A stretch of DNA of 58,097 nucleotides from Treponema sp. (lineage in GTDB: Bacteria > Spirochaetota > Spirochaetia > Treponematales > Treponemataceae), in NCBI GenBank assembly GCA_018384055.1, contig JAHAZL010000031.1, positions 1 to 58,097 of the forward strand. Reading direction: 5' to 3'. The notes under the pieces are model-generated. The model saw only the letters and a program-made list of their open reading frames with translations, was not told the DNA's origin and searched no databases. A program made the translations under genes and the position numbers. Within the stretch, counting starts at the first letter, position 1. The number at the start of each line of letters is the position of its first letter. Of the stretch, positions 42,113 to 50,966 are shown piece after piece.

Positions 42113-43936
42113 ATGTCATCACAAATGGTAATGGGAAACCAGGCAATCGCCTTAGGAGCCCTTAAAGCTGGAGTCAACCTTGTTTCAGGATACCCGGGAA
42201 CTCCTTCATCTGAAATTATTGAATACATTGCAAAACACAGAAAGGAGACTGGCACCTACGTTGAATGGTCTGTAAACGAAAAAGCTGCTGTTGAAGTTGC
42301 GGCTGGTGCAAGCTATGCAGGGGCAAGAACCCTAGTCACAATGAAGCAGGTAGGGCTTAACGTTGCGGGCGATCCTGTAATGTGCCTTGCTTATGTGGGC
42401 GTTAAAGGCGGAATGGTAATCGTTTCCGCAGATGACCCGGGTCCAATCTCAAGCCAGACGGAACAGGATACAAGACGCTACGGAGAATTTTCCAAACTGC
42501 CTGTATTCGACCCTTCAAGTCCAGAAGAAGCTTTCACAATGATTCAGGAAGCCTTTGAATATTCAGAAAGGTATTCCACACCGGTTTTGTTCCGTCCGAC
42601 AACAAGAGTTGACCACGGGTATGCCAGCATGGAAATTCCGGAACTCCCAAAAGCAAGGGAAGTTCCAGGTTTTGAAAAGAACACACAGCGCTGGGTAATT
42701 TTTCCCCGCACTTCATACATGAACCACAGGATCATTTTTGAAAGAAACACAAATGTTCTTCCTGATGATTTTTCAAGATCAAAACTCAACAAGATTGAAG
42801 GCGGCGACGGAAACCTTGCAATTGCAACAGGCGGAATCAGCTACACCTATGTAAAGGAAGCACTTTCCCTTCTTGGCCAGAAGGACATCCCTGTTCTTAA
42901 AATCGGAACGCCATATCCATTTCCCGCAGAACTCGCATCTGAATTCATGCAGTCAAAGAGCCACATCCTTGTTGTTGAAGAGCTTGATCCTGTAATTGAA
43001 GACGCCCTCATCCACATCAAGGCAGTTGAAAATCTTTCATGCACAATCCACGGAAAGTACGACAGAAAGACAACTGAAGCAGGTGAATATTCAGTAGAAC
43101 TGGTAAAGGAATTCATTTCAAGTTTCCTCAACCTTCCGAAAGAGGAAGAAAAGCCGGCTGTAGAAAAACCAGAACTTCCAGTAAGACCACCTGTTCTCTG
43201 TGCAGGCTGCCCTCACCGTGCATCTTTCTATGCCGTTAAAAAGGCAATGAAGGGACAGAAGACAGTTTACTGCGGAGACATCGGATGCTACACCTTGGGA
43301 AATGCTAAGCCACTTGATATGTGCGACACCTGCCTTTGCATGGGAGCCGACATCACGATGGCACAGGGATTCTACCATGTGGAAAAGGACCGCCACTGTT
43401 TCTCTTTCATCGGGGATTCAACATTCTTTGCTTCTGGAATCACTGGCGTTGTAAATGCCGTCTACAACAAGGCAAAGCAGACTATCTGTATTCTTGACAA
43501 TTCAACGACCGCAATGACGGGACATCAGCCTCACCCCGGTACAGGAATGACAATGATGGATGACATTACGGACAAAATCAGCATTCCAAAAATTCTCAAG
43601 GCCATGGGAGTTGAACCCGTCCTAACCGTAGACCCATTCAACCAGAAGAAAGCCGTCGAAGCCGTAAAGAAATGCGACGAACACGAAGGCGTAAGCGCAA
43701 TCATCTTCAAGGCACCTTGCATCGCATTGCTTGCAAAGGAAGAATACAAGCAGTTCAGAAAACCTGCATCAAAAGTAAAGTCCGACAAATGCATCGGCTG
43801 CAGAAAATGCGTAAACGAAACCGGCTGTCCTGCCCTTGGCTTTGATTTTGACCTGAAGAAAGCAACCATCAACACGGCCCTTTGCACAGGCTGTTCACTT
43901 TGTTCTCAGGTTTGTCCTGTAAAGGCAATTAAATAA
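42113..43936 (+). CDS. iorA: Indolepyruvate ferredoxin oxidoreductase alpha subunit, copy 1
   Basis: IorA with IorB oxidatively decarboxylates aryl-pyruvates (indole-, phenyl-, hydroxyphenylpyruvate) to aryl-acetyl-CoA using ferredoxin, or runs in reverse. The 607-residue protein has the N-terminal pyrimidine domain (VSGYPGTPSSEII, WSVNEKAAVEVAAGASYAG), the TPP domain (CAGCPHRASFYAVKKA, GDIGCYTLG, FIGDSTFFASG with DNSTTAMTGHQPHPGTG), and a C-terminal 2[4Fe-4S] ferredoxin part (CIGCRKCVNETGC, CTGCSLCSQVCP). It is coupled with iorB 13 bases downstream. GAGG precedes the ATG. Confidence 0.95.
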   Translation: MSSQMVMGNQAIALGALKAGVNLVSGYPGTPSSEIIEYIAKHRKETGTYVEWSVNEKAAVEVAAGASYAGARTLVTMKQVGLNVAGDPVMCLAYVGVKGGMVIVSADDPGPISSQTEQDTRRYGEFSKLPVFDPSSPEEAFTMIQEAFEYSERYSTPVLFRPTTRVDHGYASMEIPELPKAREVPGFEKNTQRWVIFPRTSYMNHRIIFERNTNVLPDDFSRSKLNKIEGGDGNLAIATGGISYTYVKEALSLLGQKDIPVLKIGTPYPFPAELASEFMQSKSHILVVEELDPVIEDALIHIKAVENLSCTIHGKYDRKTTEAGEYSVELVKEFISSFLNLPKEEEKPAVEKPELPVRPPVLCAGCPHRASFYAVKKAMKGQKTVYCGDIGCYTLGNAKPLDMCDTCLCMGADITMAQGFYHVEKDRHCFSFIGDSTFFASGITGVVNAVYNKAKQTICILDNSTTAMTGHQPHPGTGMTMMDDITDKISIPKILKAMGVEPVLTVDPFNQKKAVEAVKKCDEHEGVSAIIFKAPCIALLAKEEYKQFRKPASKVKSDKCIGCRKCVNETGCPALGFDFDLKKATINTALCTGCSLCSQVCPVKAIK

Positions 43937-43949
43937 TTTTGAGGTATCT

Positions 43950-44510
43950 ATGACAAATATATTGATATGCGGAATCGGAGGACAGGGAACTGTTCTTGCG
44001 GCAAAACTTCTTGACCAGGCAGCAATTGCCAGCGGACTTCCAGTTCATTCAGCAGAAACCATCGGTATGGCCCAGCGCGGCGGAAGCGTTACAAGCCATG
44101 TCCGCATCGGGAAAGAATGCTTTTCACCATTGATTCCATTCGGAACAGCAGACATGATCATTTCTTTTGAAATGTGCGAAGCAGTACGCAACCTTGAATA
44201 CCTTAAAAAAGGCGGAACTGTAATCGTAAACAAGAAAATAATGACACCGCCGGCAAGCCTTCTTGCAGGAAAATCCTTTGAAGAATCTGCAATGCTTGAA
44301 GCCTTGGGCAAGGCTGCCGGAAAAGTTGTTGTAATTGACAGCGACAAAATCTGCGCAGAACTCGGCTCGTCAAAAGTCGTAAACACAGTTCTTCTTGGTG
44401 CGGCTGTAAAAGAGGGAATTGAAGGCATCACAAAAGAAAGCGTTGAAGATGCAATCAAGGCTTCCGTAAAGCCAAAGTTTGTGGAGATAAATTTAAAGGC
44501 ACTGGGGTAA
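43950..44510 (+). CDS. iorB: Indolepyruvate ferredoxin oxidoreductase beta subunit, copy 1
   Basis: The 186-residue gamma-type domain protein (ILICGIGGQGTVLAAKLLDQA, SAETIGMAQRGGSVTSHVRIG, DMIISFEMCEAVRNL) that partners IorA. GAGG precedes the start. It follows iorA copy 1 directly and is followed by a GGGG-TAAA hairpin. A second, shorter-spaced iorAB pair lies at 53910-56218 on the other strand. Confidence 0.94.
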   Translation: MTNILICGIGGQGTVLAAKLLDQAAIASGLPVHSAETIGMAQRGGSVTSHVRIGKECFSPLIPFGTADMIISFEMCEAVRNLEYLKKGGTVIVNKKIMTPPASLLAGKSFEESAMLEALGKAAGKVVVIDSDKICAELGSSKVVNTVLLGAAVKEGIEGITKESVEDAIKASVKPKFVEINLKALG

Positions 44511-44586
44511 TTGTTTCTAAACGGCAAAAACCAGACGTATAAATAGCAATTCATTCGTCCAGTTTTTTTATCCTTTCATACAAATT

Positions 44587-44620
44587 GGGGTAAATTTTTA
44601 CCCCTATTTCGTTTTTTTTT
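44587..44620 (+). terminator. Probable terminator after iorB copy 1
   Basis: GGGGTAAA (44587-44594) and TTTACCCC (44597-44604) form an 8-bp palindromic hairpin, and a T9-rich tract follows at 44612-44620 after a short spacer. Confidence 0.55.
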
Positions 44621-44678
44621 CAAAATTTGTATTATATTATAAATCATTGGGACTATTATCTCAAAAAGGAGTTTTTTT

Positions 44679-45398
44679 ATGAAATTACAGAAACTTATTT
44701 TCGCAGCTCTTACTATCACTGTATTGGGATGTACATCAATTTCAGCAAAGGCAAAGAAGGTAAAGGCAAACAAGAATCCTGTAGAACAGATGGACTGGCA
44801 GGGCGCATCAACAGGCCGCGATATCCCTGAATGGGTTGACTATGTTGTAGACGGAGACACTGCTCAGATTGCTAAAGAATTGAAGTTGCCGGAAGACAAG
44901 TGGCAGCTCTTCGTTATTCTTGGCCAGGGACCAAACCTTGACTTCGTAAAGGCATGGACAGACAATGTTGATGTTATCGCTGAAGTTGCTCAGGCATTGA
45001 GCCGCGTTGTTAAGACAGACCTTCAGGCTAACATGAACTCTTCTGACCCTGCGCAGATCAACAAGGCTCTCGACATGGCAGACAGAGTAGTTTCCCTCGT
45101 TGAACTCAACGGCCTTGTTAAGAAGAACCAGTATTGGATTCAGACAAGAACAGCAAAGGTTAAGAAGCCTAAGAAGGATAAAGATTACAATCCAGCTGTC
45201 TACAACTATTATGTTGTATATGCTATGGACAAGGCTACATACGAAGAATCAATCCGCCGTGCCGTAGACAAGGGATTTGAAAACGAACAGACATCTGAAG
45301 CACAGACAATTAAGGATGTTATGATGACAAGCCTTACAAAGACAATCGCTCCAGAAGCTATAGGATCAGAAACAGAAACAGAACCAACAGTTTGGTAA
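44679..45398 (+). CDS. Lipoprotein, LPP20/FlgP-like type, function unknown
   Basis: A 239-residue lipoprotein (TVLGC, Cys 18), with AAAAGGAG before the ATG. The mature part has GRDIPEWVDYVV, then a helix-rich middle (EVAQALSRVV) and NQYWIQTRTAKVKK followed by YYVVYAMDKATYEESI. The order of a short WxxYV segment, an AxxxLSRVV helix and a YWIQ/YYVVY strand pair resembles LPP20-type outer-membrane lipoproteins; this is tentative. It has a terminator and a smaller relative immediately downstream. Confidence 0.65.
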   Translation: MKLQKLIFAALTITVLGCTSISAKAKKVKANKNPVEQMDWQGASTGRDIPEWVDYVVDGDTAQIAKELKLPEDKWQLFVILGQGPNLDFVKAWTDNVDVIAEVAQALSRVVKTDLQANMNSSDPAQINKALDMADRVVSLVELNGLVKKNQYWIQTRTAKVKKPKKDKDYNPAVYNYYVVYAMDKATYEESIRRAVDKGFENEQTSEAQTIKDVMMTSLTKTIAPEAIGSETETEPTVW

Positions 45399-45420
45399 TG
45401 ATCAACTGAACAGTTGAAAT

Positions 45421-45458
45421 AAAGGACTGACTAACACAAATTAGCCGGTCCTTTTTTA
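45421..45458 (+). terminator. Terminator after the LPP20-like gene
   Basis: AAGGACTGACTAA pairs with TTAGCCGGTCCTT around a 6-base loop and continues into a T tract (45451-45457). Confidence 0.85.
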
Positions 45459-45486
45459 TTCCTGCAAAACAATATAAAATATTTAC

Positions 45487-45885
45487 ATGAAAAAATTTTT
45501 AATAGCATCAGCATTTTTTCTTTCAACTTTCTTCCTTCACGCAGAAGAGGAAGTAATTGATTACAAAGGCATGACCAACGGTGCGGATTTTGCTCCCAAA
45601 TGGTATTCCGAACTTACGGAAAACAACCTAAAGCCCTTGAAGAAAAAGTTTAAGATTGCAAAAAACGAAAAGGTATATTTCTCTGAAGCAGAAGGACTGA
45701 ATTTAAGCCTGGCAAAAACTGCTTCCTATTTGAACATCATAAACATGATTGCAGATGAAGAAAACATTTCTGTAGAGAATATTACGGGGCTGGTTCCTAT
45801 AACCGACTACTGGTATGTAACGGAAAATGAAAAGGGCGAACAGAAAACCTACTGCATGACTGTTTACAAAAAAATCAATCAGTAA
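45487..45885 (+). CDS. Small exported protein related to the upstream lipoprotein
   Basis: A 132-residue protein with a signal peptide (residues 1-19, ending FLHA). Its mature sequence repeats the plan of the protein at 44679: DYKGMTNGADFAPKWYSEL corresponds to DWQGASTGRDIPEWVDYVV, and ITDYWYVTENEKGEQ with YCMTVYKK corresponds to NQYWIQTRT and YYVVYAMDK. It is shorter in the middle and is not lipidated. The two genes probably arose by duplication. Function unknown. Confidence 0.6.
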   Translation: MKKFLIASAFFLSTFFLHAEEEVIDYKGMTNGADFAPKWYSELTENNLKPLKKKFKIAKNEKVYFSEAEGLNLSLAKTASYLNIINMIADEENISVENITGLVPITDYWYVTENEKGEQKTYCMTVYKKINQ

Positions 45886-45911
45886 AATTCATCTTCTTTT
45901 TTCACACTCAT

Positions 45912-45957
45912 AAAAAAAGGCTGCCAGGTTGAAATCATTTTCCAGCTGGCAGCCTTT
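45912..45957 (-). terminator. Terminator of cysK
   Basis: AAAGGCTGCCAG (45916-45927) and CTGGCAGCCTTT (45946-45957) form a perfect 12-bp stem. On the minus strand it is followed by a T run (plus-strand A tract from 45912), so it ends cysK; it could also act weakly on the plus strand. Confidence 0.85.
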
Positions 45958-45983
45958 AGTCTTTATATAAGGTAAAATTATTT

Positions 45984-46919
45984 TCAGTCTGCAAACAATG
46001 GTGTTGAAAGATATCTGTCTCCGGAATCTGGAAGAAGAACTACGATTGTCTTTCCCTTGTTTTCAGGACGTGAAGCGATGATAGTTGCAGCCTTAAGTGC
46101 GGCACCTGAAGAGATTCCAACAAGGACGCCTTCTGTATGCGCAAAACGTCTTCCTTCCACAAATGAATCGTCATTTTCAATTGCAATTACTTCATCATAT
46201 ATCTTTGTATTCAAAGTTTCAGGAACAAAGCCTGCACCAATACCCTGAATCTTGTGGGCACCTGCAGTTCCCTTTGAAAGCACCGGACTTGTGGCAGGTT
46301 CTACTGCAACAATTTTTACTCCTGGAATCTTTTCCTTGAGGTATTCGCCTGTTCCGCTGACAGTTCCGCCTGTACCGACACCTGCAACAAAGAAATCAAT
46401 TTTACCGTCAAGCTGCCTGAAAAGTTCAGGACCTGTAGTTTTCTTATGGATTGCAGGGTTTGCAGGATTTACAAACTGACCGAGGATTACGCTGCCAGGA
46501 ATTTCGTTCTTCAGTTCTTCTGCCTTTTCGATGGAACCCTTCATTCCCTTTGCGCCTTCGGTAAGAACAATTTCTGCCCCGTAAGCCTTAAGGAGGTTTC
46601 TGCGCTCAACAGACATAGTGTCCGGTAAAGTAAGGATTGCCTTGTATCCCTTTGCAGCTGCAACTGAAGCAAGGCCGATACCTGTATTTCCGGATGTAGG
46701 TTCGATGATTGTCGCACCTGGCTTAAGGATTCCCTTTGCTTCTGCATCTTCAATCATTGAAAGGGCAACCCTGTCCTTTACTGATCCAGCCGGATTAAGG
46801 TATTCAAGTTTTGCGACAATCTTTACGCCCTCAACACCAGCTGACTTTGTATACCTTGAAATGTCTACCACCGGTGTTTCACCGATCAATTCCAATGCAC
46901 TTGATTTTACTTCGCTCAT
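45984..46919 (-). CDS. cysK: Cysteine synthase A (O-acetylserine sulfhydrylase)
   Basis: A 311-residue PLP enzyme that makes cysteine from O-acetylserine and sulfide. ELIGETPVVDISRY, the PLP-lysine segment NPAGSVKDRVA, EPTSGNTGIGLA, GTGGTVSGTGEYL and GISSGAALKAA are all present. I start at ATG 46919 because GGAG lies eight bases upstream; the open frame extends to a TTG at 46931. It is divergent from an Rrf2-type regulator, a typical arrangement for Fe-S or cysteine-responsive control. Confidence 0.95.
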   Translation of the reverse strand: MSEVKSSALELIGETPVVDISRYTKSAGVEGVKIVAKLEYLNPAGSVKDRVALSMIEDAEAKGILKPGATIIEPTSGNTGIGLASVAAAKGYKAILTLPDTMSVERRNLLKAYGAEIVLTEGAKGMKGSIEKAEELKNEIPGSVILGQFVNPANPAIHKKTTGPELFRQLDGKIDFFVAGVGTGGTVSGTGEYLKEKIPGVKIVAVEPATSPVLSKGTAGAHKIQGIGAGFVPETLNTKIYDEVIAIENDDSFVEGRRFAHTEGVLVGISSGAALKAATIIASRPENKGKTIVVLLPDSGDRYLSTPLFAD

Positions 46920-47113
46920 GGTTTTCTCCAATTTTATTTAGACAGTATAATTATGACCACTAAAAATTTCAATTTTTGTGGTTTCTTTGAAATCGCAATT
47001 ATTTGATTGCATAAAATCCATTCTCAAAGCCTGCAACGGCTTCAATCCATTTTCTCCTACCAATTCACTAGGTTTTAACACTTGAAATATATACCCACTC
47101 CCCTACTATGTCA

Positions 47114-47152
47114 ATAGGAATTATTGATTTTTTCCAATAGTTTTCCTATACT
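47114..47152 (+). promoter_or_regulatory. Promoter and possible operator of the Rrf2 gene
   Basis: TTGATT (47124-47129) and TATACT (47147-47152) are spaced by 17 bases. An inverted repeat ATAGGAA (47114-47120) and TTCCTAT (47143-47149) brackets the -35 and overlaps the -10, so it could be the site of autoregulation. Confidence 0.45.
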
Positions 47153-47170
47153 CAATCATAAGAGGTACCT

Positions 47171-47566
47171 ATGATTTCAACAAAAGGAAGATATGCTGTC
47201 AGACTGATGATTGACCTTGCACTGCAGAATTCAGACAAGCCGGTTTCACTTGAGTCAATTGCCCAAAGGCAGAACATCTCAAAAAAATATCTTGAAAGCA
47301 TCGTAAAAATGCTCGTAACGGCAGGACTTGTAAAAGGTGTAAGCGGTAAAGGCGGCGGCTATTCATTGATCAGAAGACCGGAAGAATACACCATCTACGA
47401 TATCCTCGTTGTCACAGAAGGAACACTCTCCGTGGTTGCTTGTCTGGAAGACGGTGCACCAAAATGCGACGGCGAATCAAAATGCAAAACCCTTCCAATG
47501 TGGAAAGATTTCAACAAGACGATTTTTGATTTTTTTAAGGGAAGAACCGTCAGGGATTTGATGTAA
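47171..47566 (+). CDS. Rrf2-family regulator (IscR/CymR type)
   Basis: A 131-residue Rrf2 protein with the winged helix ISTKGRYAVRLMIDLA, ISKKYLESIVKMLVTAGLV and GKGGGYSL. Cys91, Cys99 and Cys105 give a CX7CX5C arrangement close to the Fe-S cluster ligands of IscR. It therefore may hold an Fe-S cluster, or respond to cysteine supply as CymR does. Its position opposite cysK suggests control of cysteine synthesis and of itself. Confidence 0.88.
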   Translation: MISTKGRYAVRLMIDLALQNSDKPVSLESIAQRQNISKKYLESIVKMLVTAGLVKGVSGKGGGYSLIRRPEEYTIYDILVVTEGTLSVVACLEDGAPKCDGESKCKTLPMWKDFNKTIFDFFKGRTVRDLM

Positions 47567-47654
47567 AGCATTCACACTTTTGTTGCTTGCAATTTCCTAA
47601 TCCTCTGCTATACTGTTTCTTTAGAAAGAAACATAATTTACAAAGGATATATTG

Positions 47655-48896
47655 ATGAAACTTACACAGAAACAGATTGAACTTGTAGACGCACAGGTAA
47701 AGCGCCTTATTGCAGGAGACAGCTACTACGGAAAACTCTACCGCGAAAAGGGAATCACGGGAGTTGCATGTCAGGAAGATTTTGAAAAACTTCCGTTCAG
47801 CTCAAAGGATGACCTTCGCAATGCATACCCTCTTGGAATTCAGGCAGTTCCTGACGAAGATGTAGTCCGCATCCATTCTTCAAGCGGAACAACAGGAAAA
47901 CCTGTAATCATCCCTTACACAAAGAAAGATGTTGATGACTGGGCCACACAGTTTGCCCGCTGCTATGAAATGGCAGGAATCACAAAGAAGGACCGCATCC
48001 AGATTACTCCGGGATATGGACTTTGGACAGCAGGCATCGGTTTCCAGGCAGGCTGTGAAAAACTCGGTGCCATGGCAGTTCCAATGGGGCCTGGAAATAC
48101 TGAAAAACAGCTCCAGATGATGCAGGACCTTCAGTCTACGGTTATATGCGCAACTTCAAGCTATGCCCTTTTGCTTTCCGAAGAAATAACAAAACGCGGA
48201 CTCAAGGACAAGGTTGCCCTGAAAAAAGGTGTTATAGGAAGCGAAAGATGGTCTGACAAGATGCGCAAGAGCATCCAGGACGGGCTTGGAATCGAACTTT
48301 ACGACATCTACGGCCTTACAGAAATCTACGGGCCGGGAATTGGCATCAACTGTCAGAAGGAAAAATACATCCATTACTGGGATGACTACCTTTTCATCGA
48401 AATCATCGATCCTGCTACAGGAAAGCCTGTGGAAGATGGTGAAGAAGGTGAAATCGTAATCACAACTTTGGTAAAGGAAGGTGCACCACTCCTAAGGTTC
48501 CGTACACACGATCTTTCAAGAATCATCCCTGAAAAATGCTCATGCGGTTCATGCTACCCTCGCCTTGACATCATCAAGGGACGCAGCGACGACATGTTCA
48601 AGGTTCACGGCGTAAACATGTTCCCTGCCCAGGTAGAAGAAATCCTTCAGCAGATTGACGGTGCAACAAGCGAATATTCCATTGCCATCGGTCACGACGA
48701 AGACAACAACAAGGATGTTATGGTTCTTACAGTTGAAGTTGAAGGCCGCGTAAGTTTTGAAGAGACAGGAAAAGCAATCGGAAGCCTCTTCAAGTCAAAA
48801 ATCGGCGTAAATCCAAAGGTTGCTGTCGTTCCGGTTGGAACCCTTCCTCGCAGCGAAAAGAAGACCAAACGCGTATTCGACCACAGAGAAGATTAA
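47655..48896 (+). CDS. paaK: Phenylacetate-CoA ligase family enzyme
   Basis: A 413-residue member of the adenylate-forming PaaK family. YREKGITGV and LPFSSKDDLRNAYPLG at the N-terminus, the AMP-loop HSSSGTTGKPVIIPY, YGLTEIYGPGIG, FRTHDLSRI and GRSDDMFKVHGVNMFP follow the usual order. It ligates CoA to arylacetates, or in anaerobes may run in reverse with IorAB to yield ATP. ATG 47655 is used; the TTG at 47652 is next to it. AAAGGA is upstream. Two iorAB loci in the same window support an aromatic-acid role. Confidence 0.88.
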   Translation: MKLTQKQIELVDAQVKRLIAGDSYYGKLYREKGITGVACQEDFEKLPFSSKDDLRNAYPLGIQAVPDEDVVRIHSSSGTTGKPVIIPYTKKDVDDWATQFARCYEMAGITKKDRIQITPGYGLWTAGIGFQAGCEKLGAMAVPMGPGNTEKQLQMMQDLQSTVICATSSYALLLSEEITKRGLKDKVALKKGVIGSERWSDKMRKSIQDGLGIELYDIYGLTEIYGPGIGINCQKEKYIHYWDDYLFIEIIDPATGKPVEDGEEGEIVITTLVKEGAPLLRFRTHDLSRIIPEKCSCGSCYPRLDIIKGRSDDMFKVHGVNMFPAQVEEILQQIDGATSEYSIAIGHDEDNNKDVMVLTVEVEGRVSFEETGKAIGSLFKSKIGVNPKVAVVPVGTLPRSEKKTKRVFDHRED

Positions 48897-48906
48897 AATT
48901 ATAAAT

Positions 48907-48934
48907 TTGATTTCCATCATTTAGGTGTTATAAT
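48907..48934 (+). promoter_or_regulatory. Promoter of the EAL-domain gene
   Basis: TTGATT (48907-48912) and TATAAT (48929-48934) are separated by 16 bases, 41 bases before the ATG at 48975. This is one of the best promoter matches in the window. Confidence 0.55.
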
Positions 48935-48974
48935 TTAATTAGATATTCTTAAATTATTATCTGAATGATGGATC

Positions 48975-50966
48975 ATGACGACTGTAAATGACAATTTGCT
49001 TTACATTGCCAACAGTGCTCTCAAAATAGTTGCTTTCAACGAGGCGGCAAAAGCTGCGTTTCCGTCACTGGAAATCGGACAGCCTTGTCCTGAAGCAACC
49101 GACGTCATTTCATCAAATAAAGAAAATATTGAAAATTTTGGTTCGACTCCATCCATGATATTCCTGCTTTCAATCTGCAGGTGGGTGAACTTTACAGTTA
49201 CCACAATGGAATATCCAGGGCATGGCAAGTGCTATTATTTCTCCGGAGCTCTTTACAACAACCTGAACCGCGAGATCATGTCACGAGTAACATTCATGAA
49301 CAATTTCACATTTGCCATCAGCATGAATCTTACCCTGGACAAATATGTTTTCATTTCTGAAGAAAGCTTCGGCAAAAGGTTCCAGCTTTCGGAAGAACCC
49401 CTTTCAAAACTGATTAAACGAACCTGTGCCACAATGGTACATCCTGACGATCATAAGAAATTCCTGCAGCTCATGAATCTAGAAACCATGTCGGAAAGAT
49501 TTAGGACCGCAAAAAAACCTATTACGGAAGTCATCAGAGAAAAAGGTCCCAGAGGAACCTGGGACGATGTTACGATTTACCTTGTTCCAGAAGTTAACCA
49601 GCAGGGAATGGAAATGGCCATTGCCTTCATGTATGTAAACATTACTCCTGCAGACAAGCTGAACAAGTCCAAATTGGAAAAAGACAAGCTTACGGGGCTT
49701 CTTACCCCCCAGAGTTTCCAGAAGGCAGCAAAAGATTTTCTTGAAGAAAGTCACGAAGATGTATGTCTCATTGCAATGGATATAGAGCACTTCCGTTTCT
49801 TTAACAAGTGGTATTCAAGATGGCAGGGAGACAGGCTCTTAAAGAGTATTGCCTATATTCTGCATGAAATGGAAAGACTTTTTGACGCAGTATCAGGCTA
49901 CGGCGGTGGAGACAACTTCTTCATCATCATGGACAAACACCAGTCGGTAATGAACTACCTGATAAAAAATGTATCAGCCCTTGTCTCCTCATTTGATGGA
50001 ATTGAAGGTTTCCGCATGGTATTCGGCGGATATGAAATCAAGGACAAGAACGAAGACATCCTTGATGCACTGGATTATGCCACAACTGCAACAGGCAATG
50101 CCCTCAACAAAGCAGAAACAGAAATCTGCTGGTACAATTCCCAGATGGTAAAGGATCTGGAATACGATCTTCAAATCATTACGGAAATTGAAAGGGGACT
50201 TGACGAATATGAATTCACTTTCTTCCTGCAGCCTAAATGCTCTATTTTGGACAACAAGATTGTCGGAGCAGAAGCCCTTGTAAGATGGAACAACAAGATC
50301 CGTGGTTTCATATCACCTGGTGAATTCATTCCTACACTGGAAAAAAACGGCAAGGTAATGAAAGTTGATGTTTACATCTGGGAACAGGTTTGCAAGACAA
50401 TCAGGAAATGGATGAATGAAGGCAAAAAGCCGGTTCCAATTTCCGTTAATGTTTCCCGCATCGACATATTCTCTGTTGATGTTCCGACAGTTTTCAGCAA
50501 CCTCATAAACATCTACAATATTGATCCTAAATACCTTGAAATTGAAGTTACGGAAAGCGCCTTCATGGATGACACAAGGATCCTCAAGTCTGTAATCCAG
50601 AGGCTTCGTGAAAAGGGATTTACCATCCTCATCGATGACTTTGGCAGCGGTTACTCTTCCCTCAACATGCTTAAGGATGTTCAGGCTGACATCCTTAAAA
50701 TGGACATGAAATTTTTTGACCTGAACAGTTCCAACTACGAAAAGGGAGTAAGCATCATCAAGAGCGTGGTTGACCTTTCAAAAAACATGAAGCTGACTAT
50801 CATTGCAGAAGGCGTTGAAACGTCAGAACAGATTAATCTCCTCAAGGGTATGGGTATTAACTATGTTCAGGGTTTCTATTATTATAAGCCTATCCCAATC
50901 AACGAGTATGAGAGCCTTATTGCTGACGAAAACAACATCAGCACAGACGGCGTCAAATTAGACTGA
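48975..50966 (+). CDS. PAS-like/degenerate GGDEF/EAL c-di-GMP phosphodiesterase
   Basis: A 663-residue protein without membrane segments. Residues about 1-230 hold PAS-like sensor regions. The GGDEF domain (about 235-390) is degenerate, with YGGGDNFFII in place of GGDEF, so no cyclase activity is expected. The EAL domain (about 405-650) keeps the active-site residues: GAEALVRW, SVNVSR, EVTESAF, LIDDFGSGYSSL, DILKMD and AEGVET. It should hydrolyse c-di-GMP. The stop overlaps the ATG of the following methyltransferase, so the two are co-translated. c-di-GMP controls motility and virulence in Treponema. Confidence 0.9.
   Translation: MTTVNDNLLYIANSALKIVAFNEAAKAAFPSLEIGQPCPEATDVISSNKENIENFGSTPSMIFLLSICRWVNFTVTTMEYPGHGKCYYFSGALYNNLNREIMSRVTFMNNFTFAISMNLTLDKYVFISEESFGKRFQLSEEPLSKLIKRTCATMVHPDDHKKFLQLMNLETMSERFRTAKKPITEVIREKGPRGTWDDVTIYLVPEVNQQGMEMAIAFMYVNITPADKLNKSKLEKDKLTGLLTPQSFQKAAKDFLEESHEDVCLIAMDIEHFRFFNKWYSRWQGDRLLKSIAYILHEMERLFDAVSGYGGGDNFFIIMDKHQSVMNYLIKNVSALVSSFDGIEGFRMVFGGYEIKDKNEDILDALDYATTATGNALNKAETEICWYNSQMVKDLEYDLQIITEIERGLDEYEFTFFLQPKCSILDNKIVGAEALVRWNNKIRGFISPGEFIPTLEKNGKVMKVDVYIWEQVCKTIRKWMNEGKKPVPISVNVSRIDIFSVDVPTVFSNLINIYNIDPKYLEIEVTESAFMDDTRILKSVIQRLREKGFTILIDDFGSGYSSLNMLKDVQADILKMDMKFFDLNSSNYEKGVSIIKSVVDLSKNMKLTIIAEGVETSEQINLLKGMGINYVQGFYYYKPIPINEYESLIADENNISTDGVKLD

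Noticed and set aside
48975..50966. Diguanylate cyclase
   Set aside because: The GGDEF motif is replaced by GGGDN, while the EAL residues are intact.
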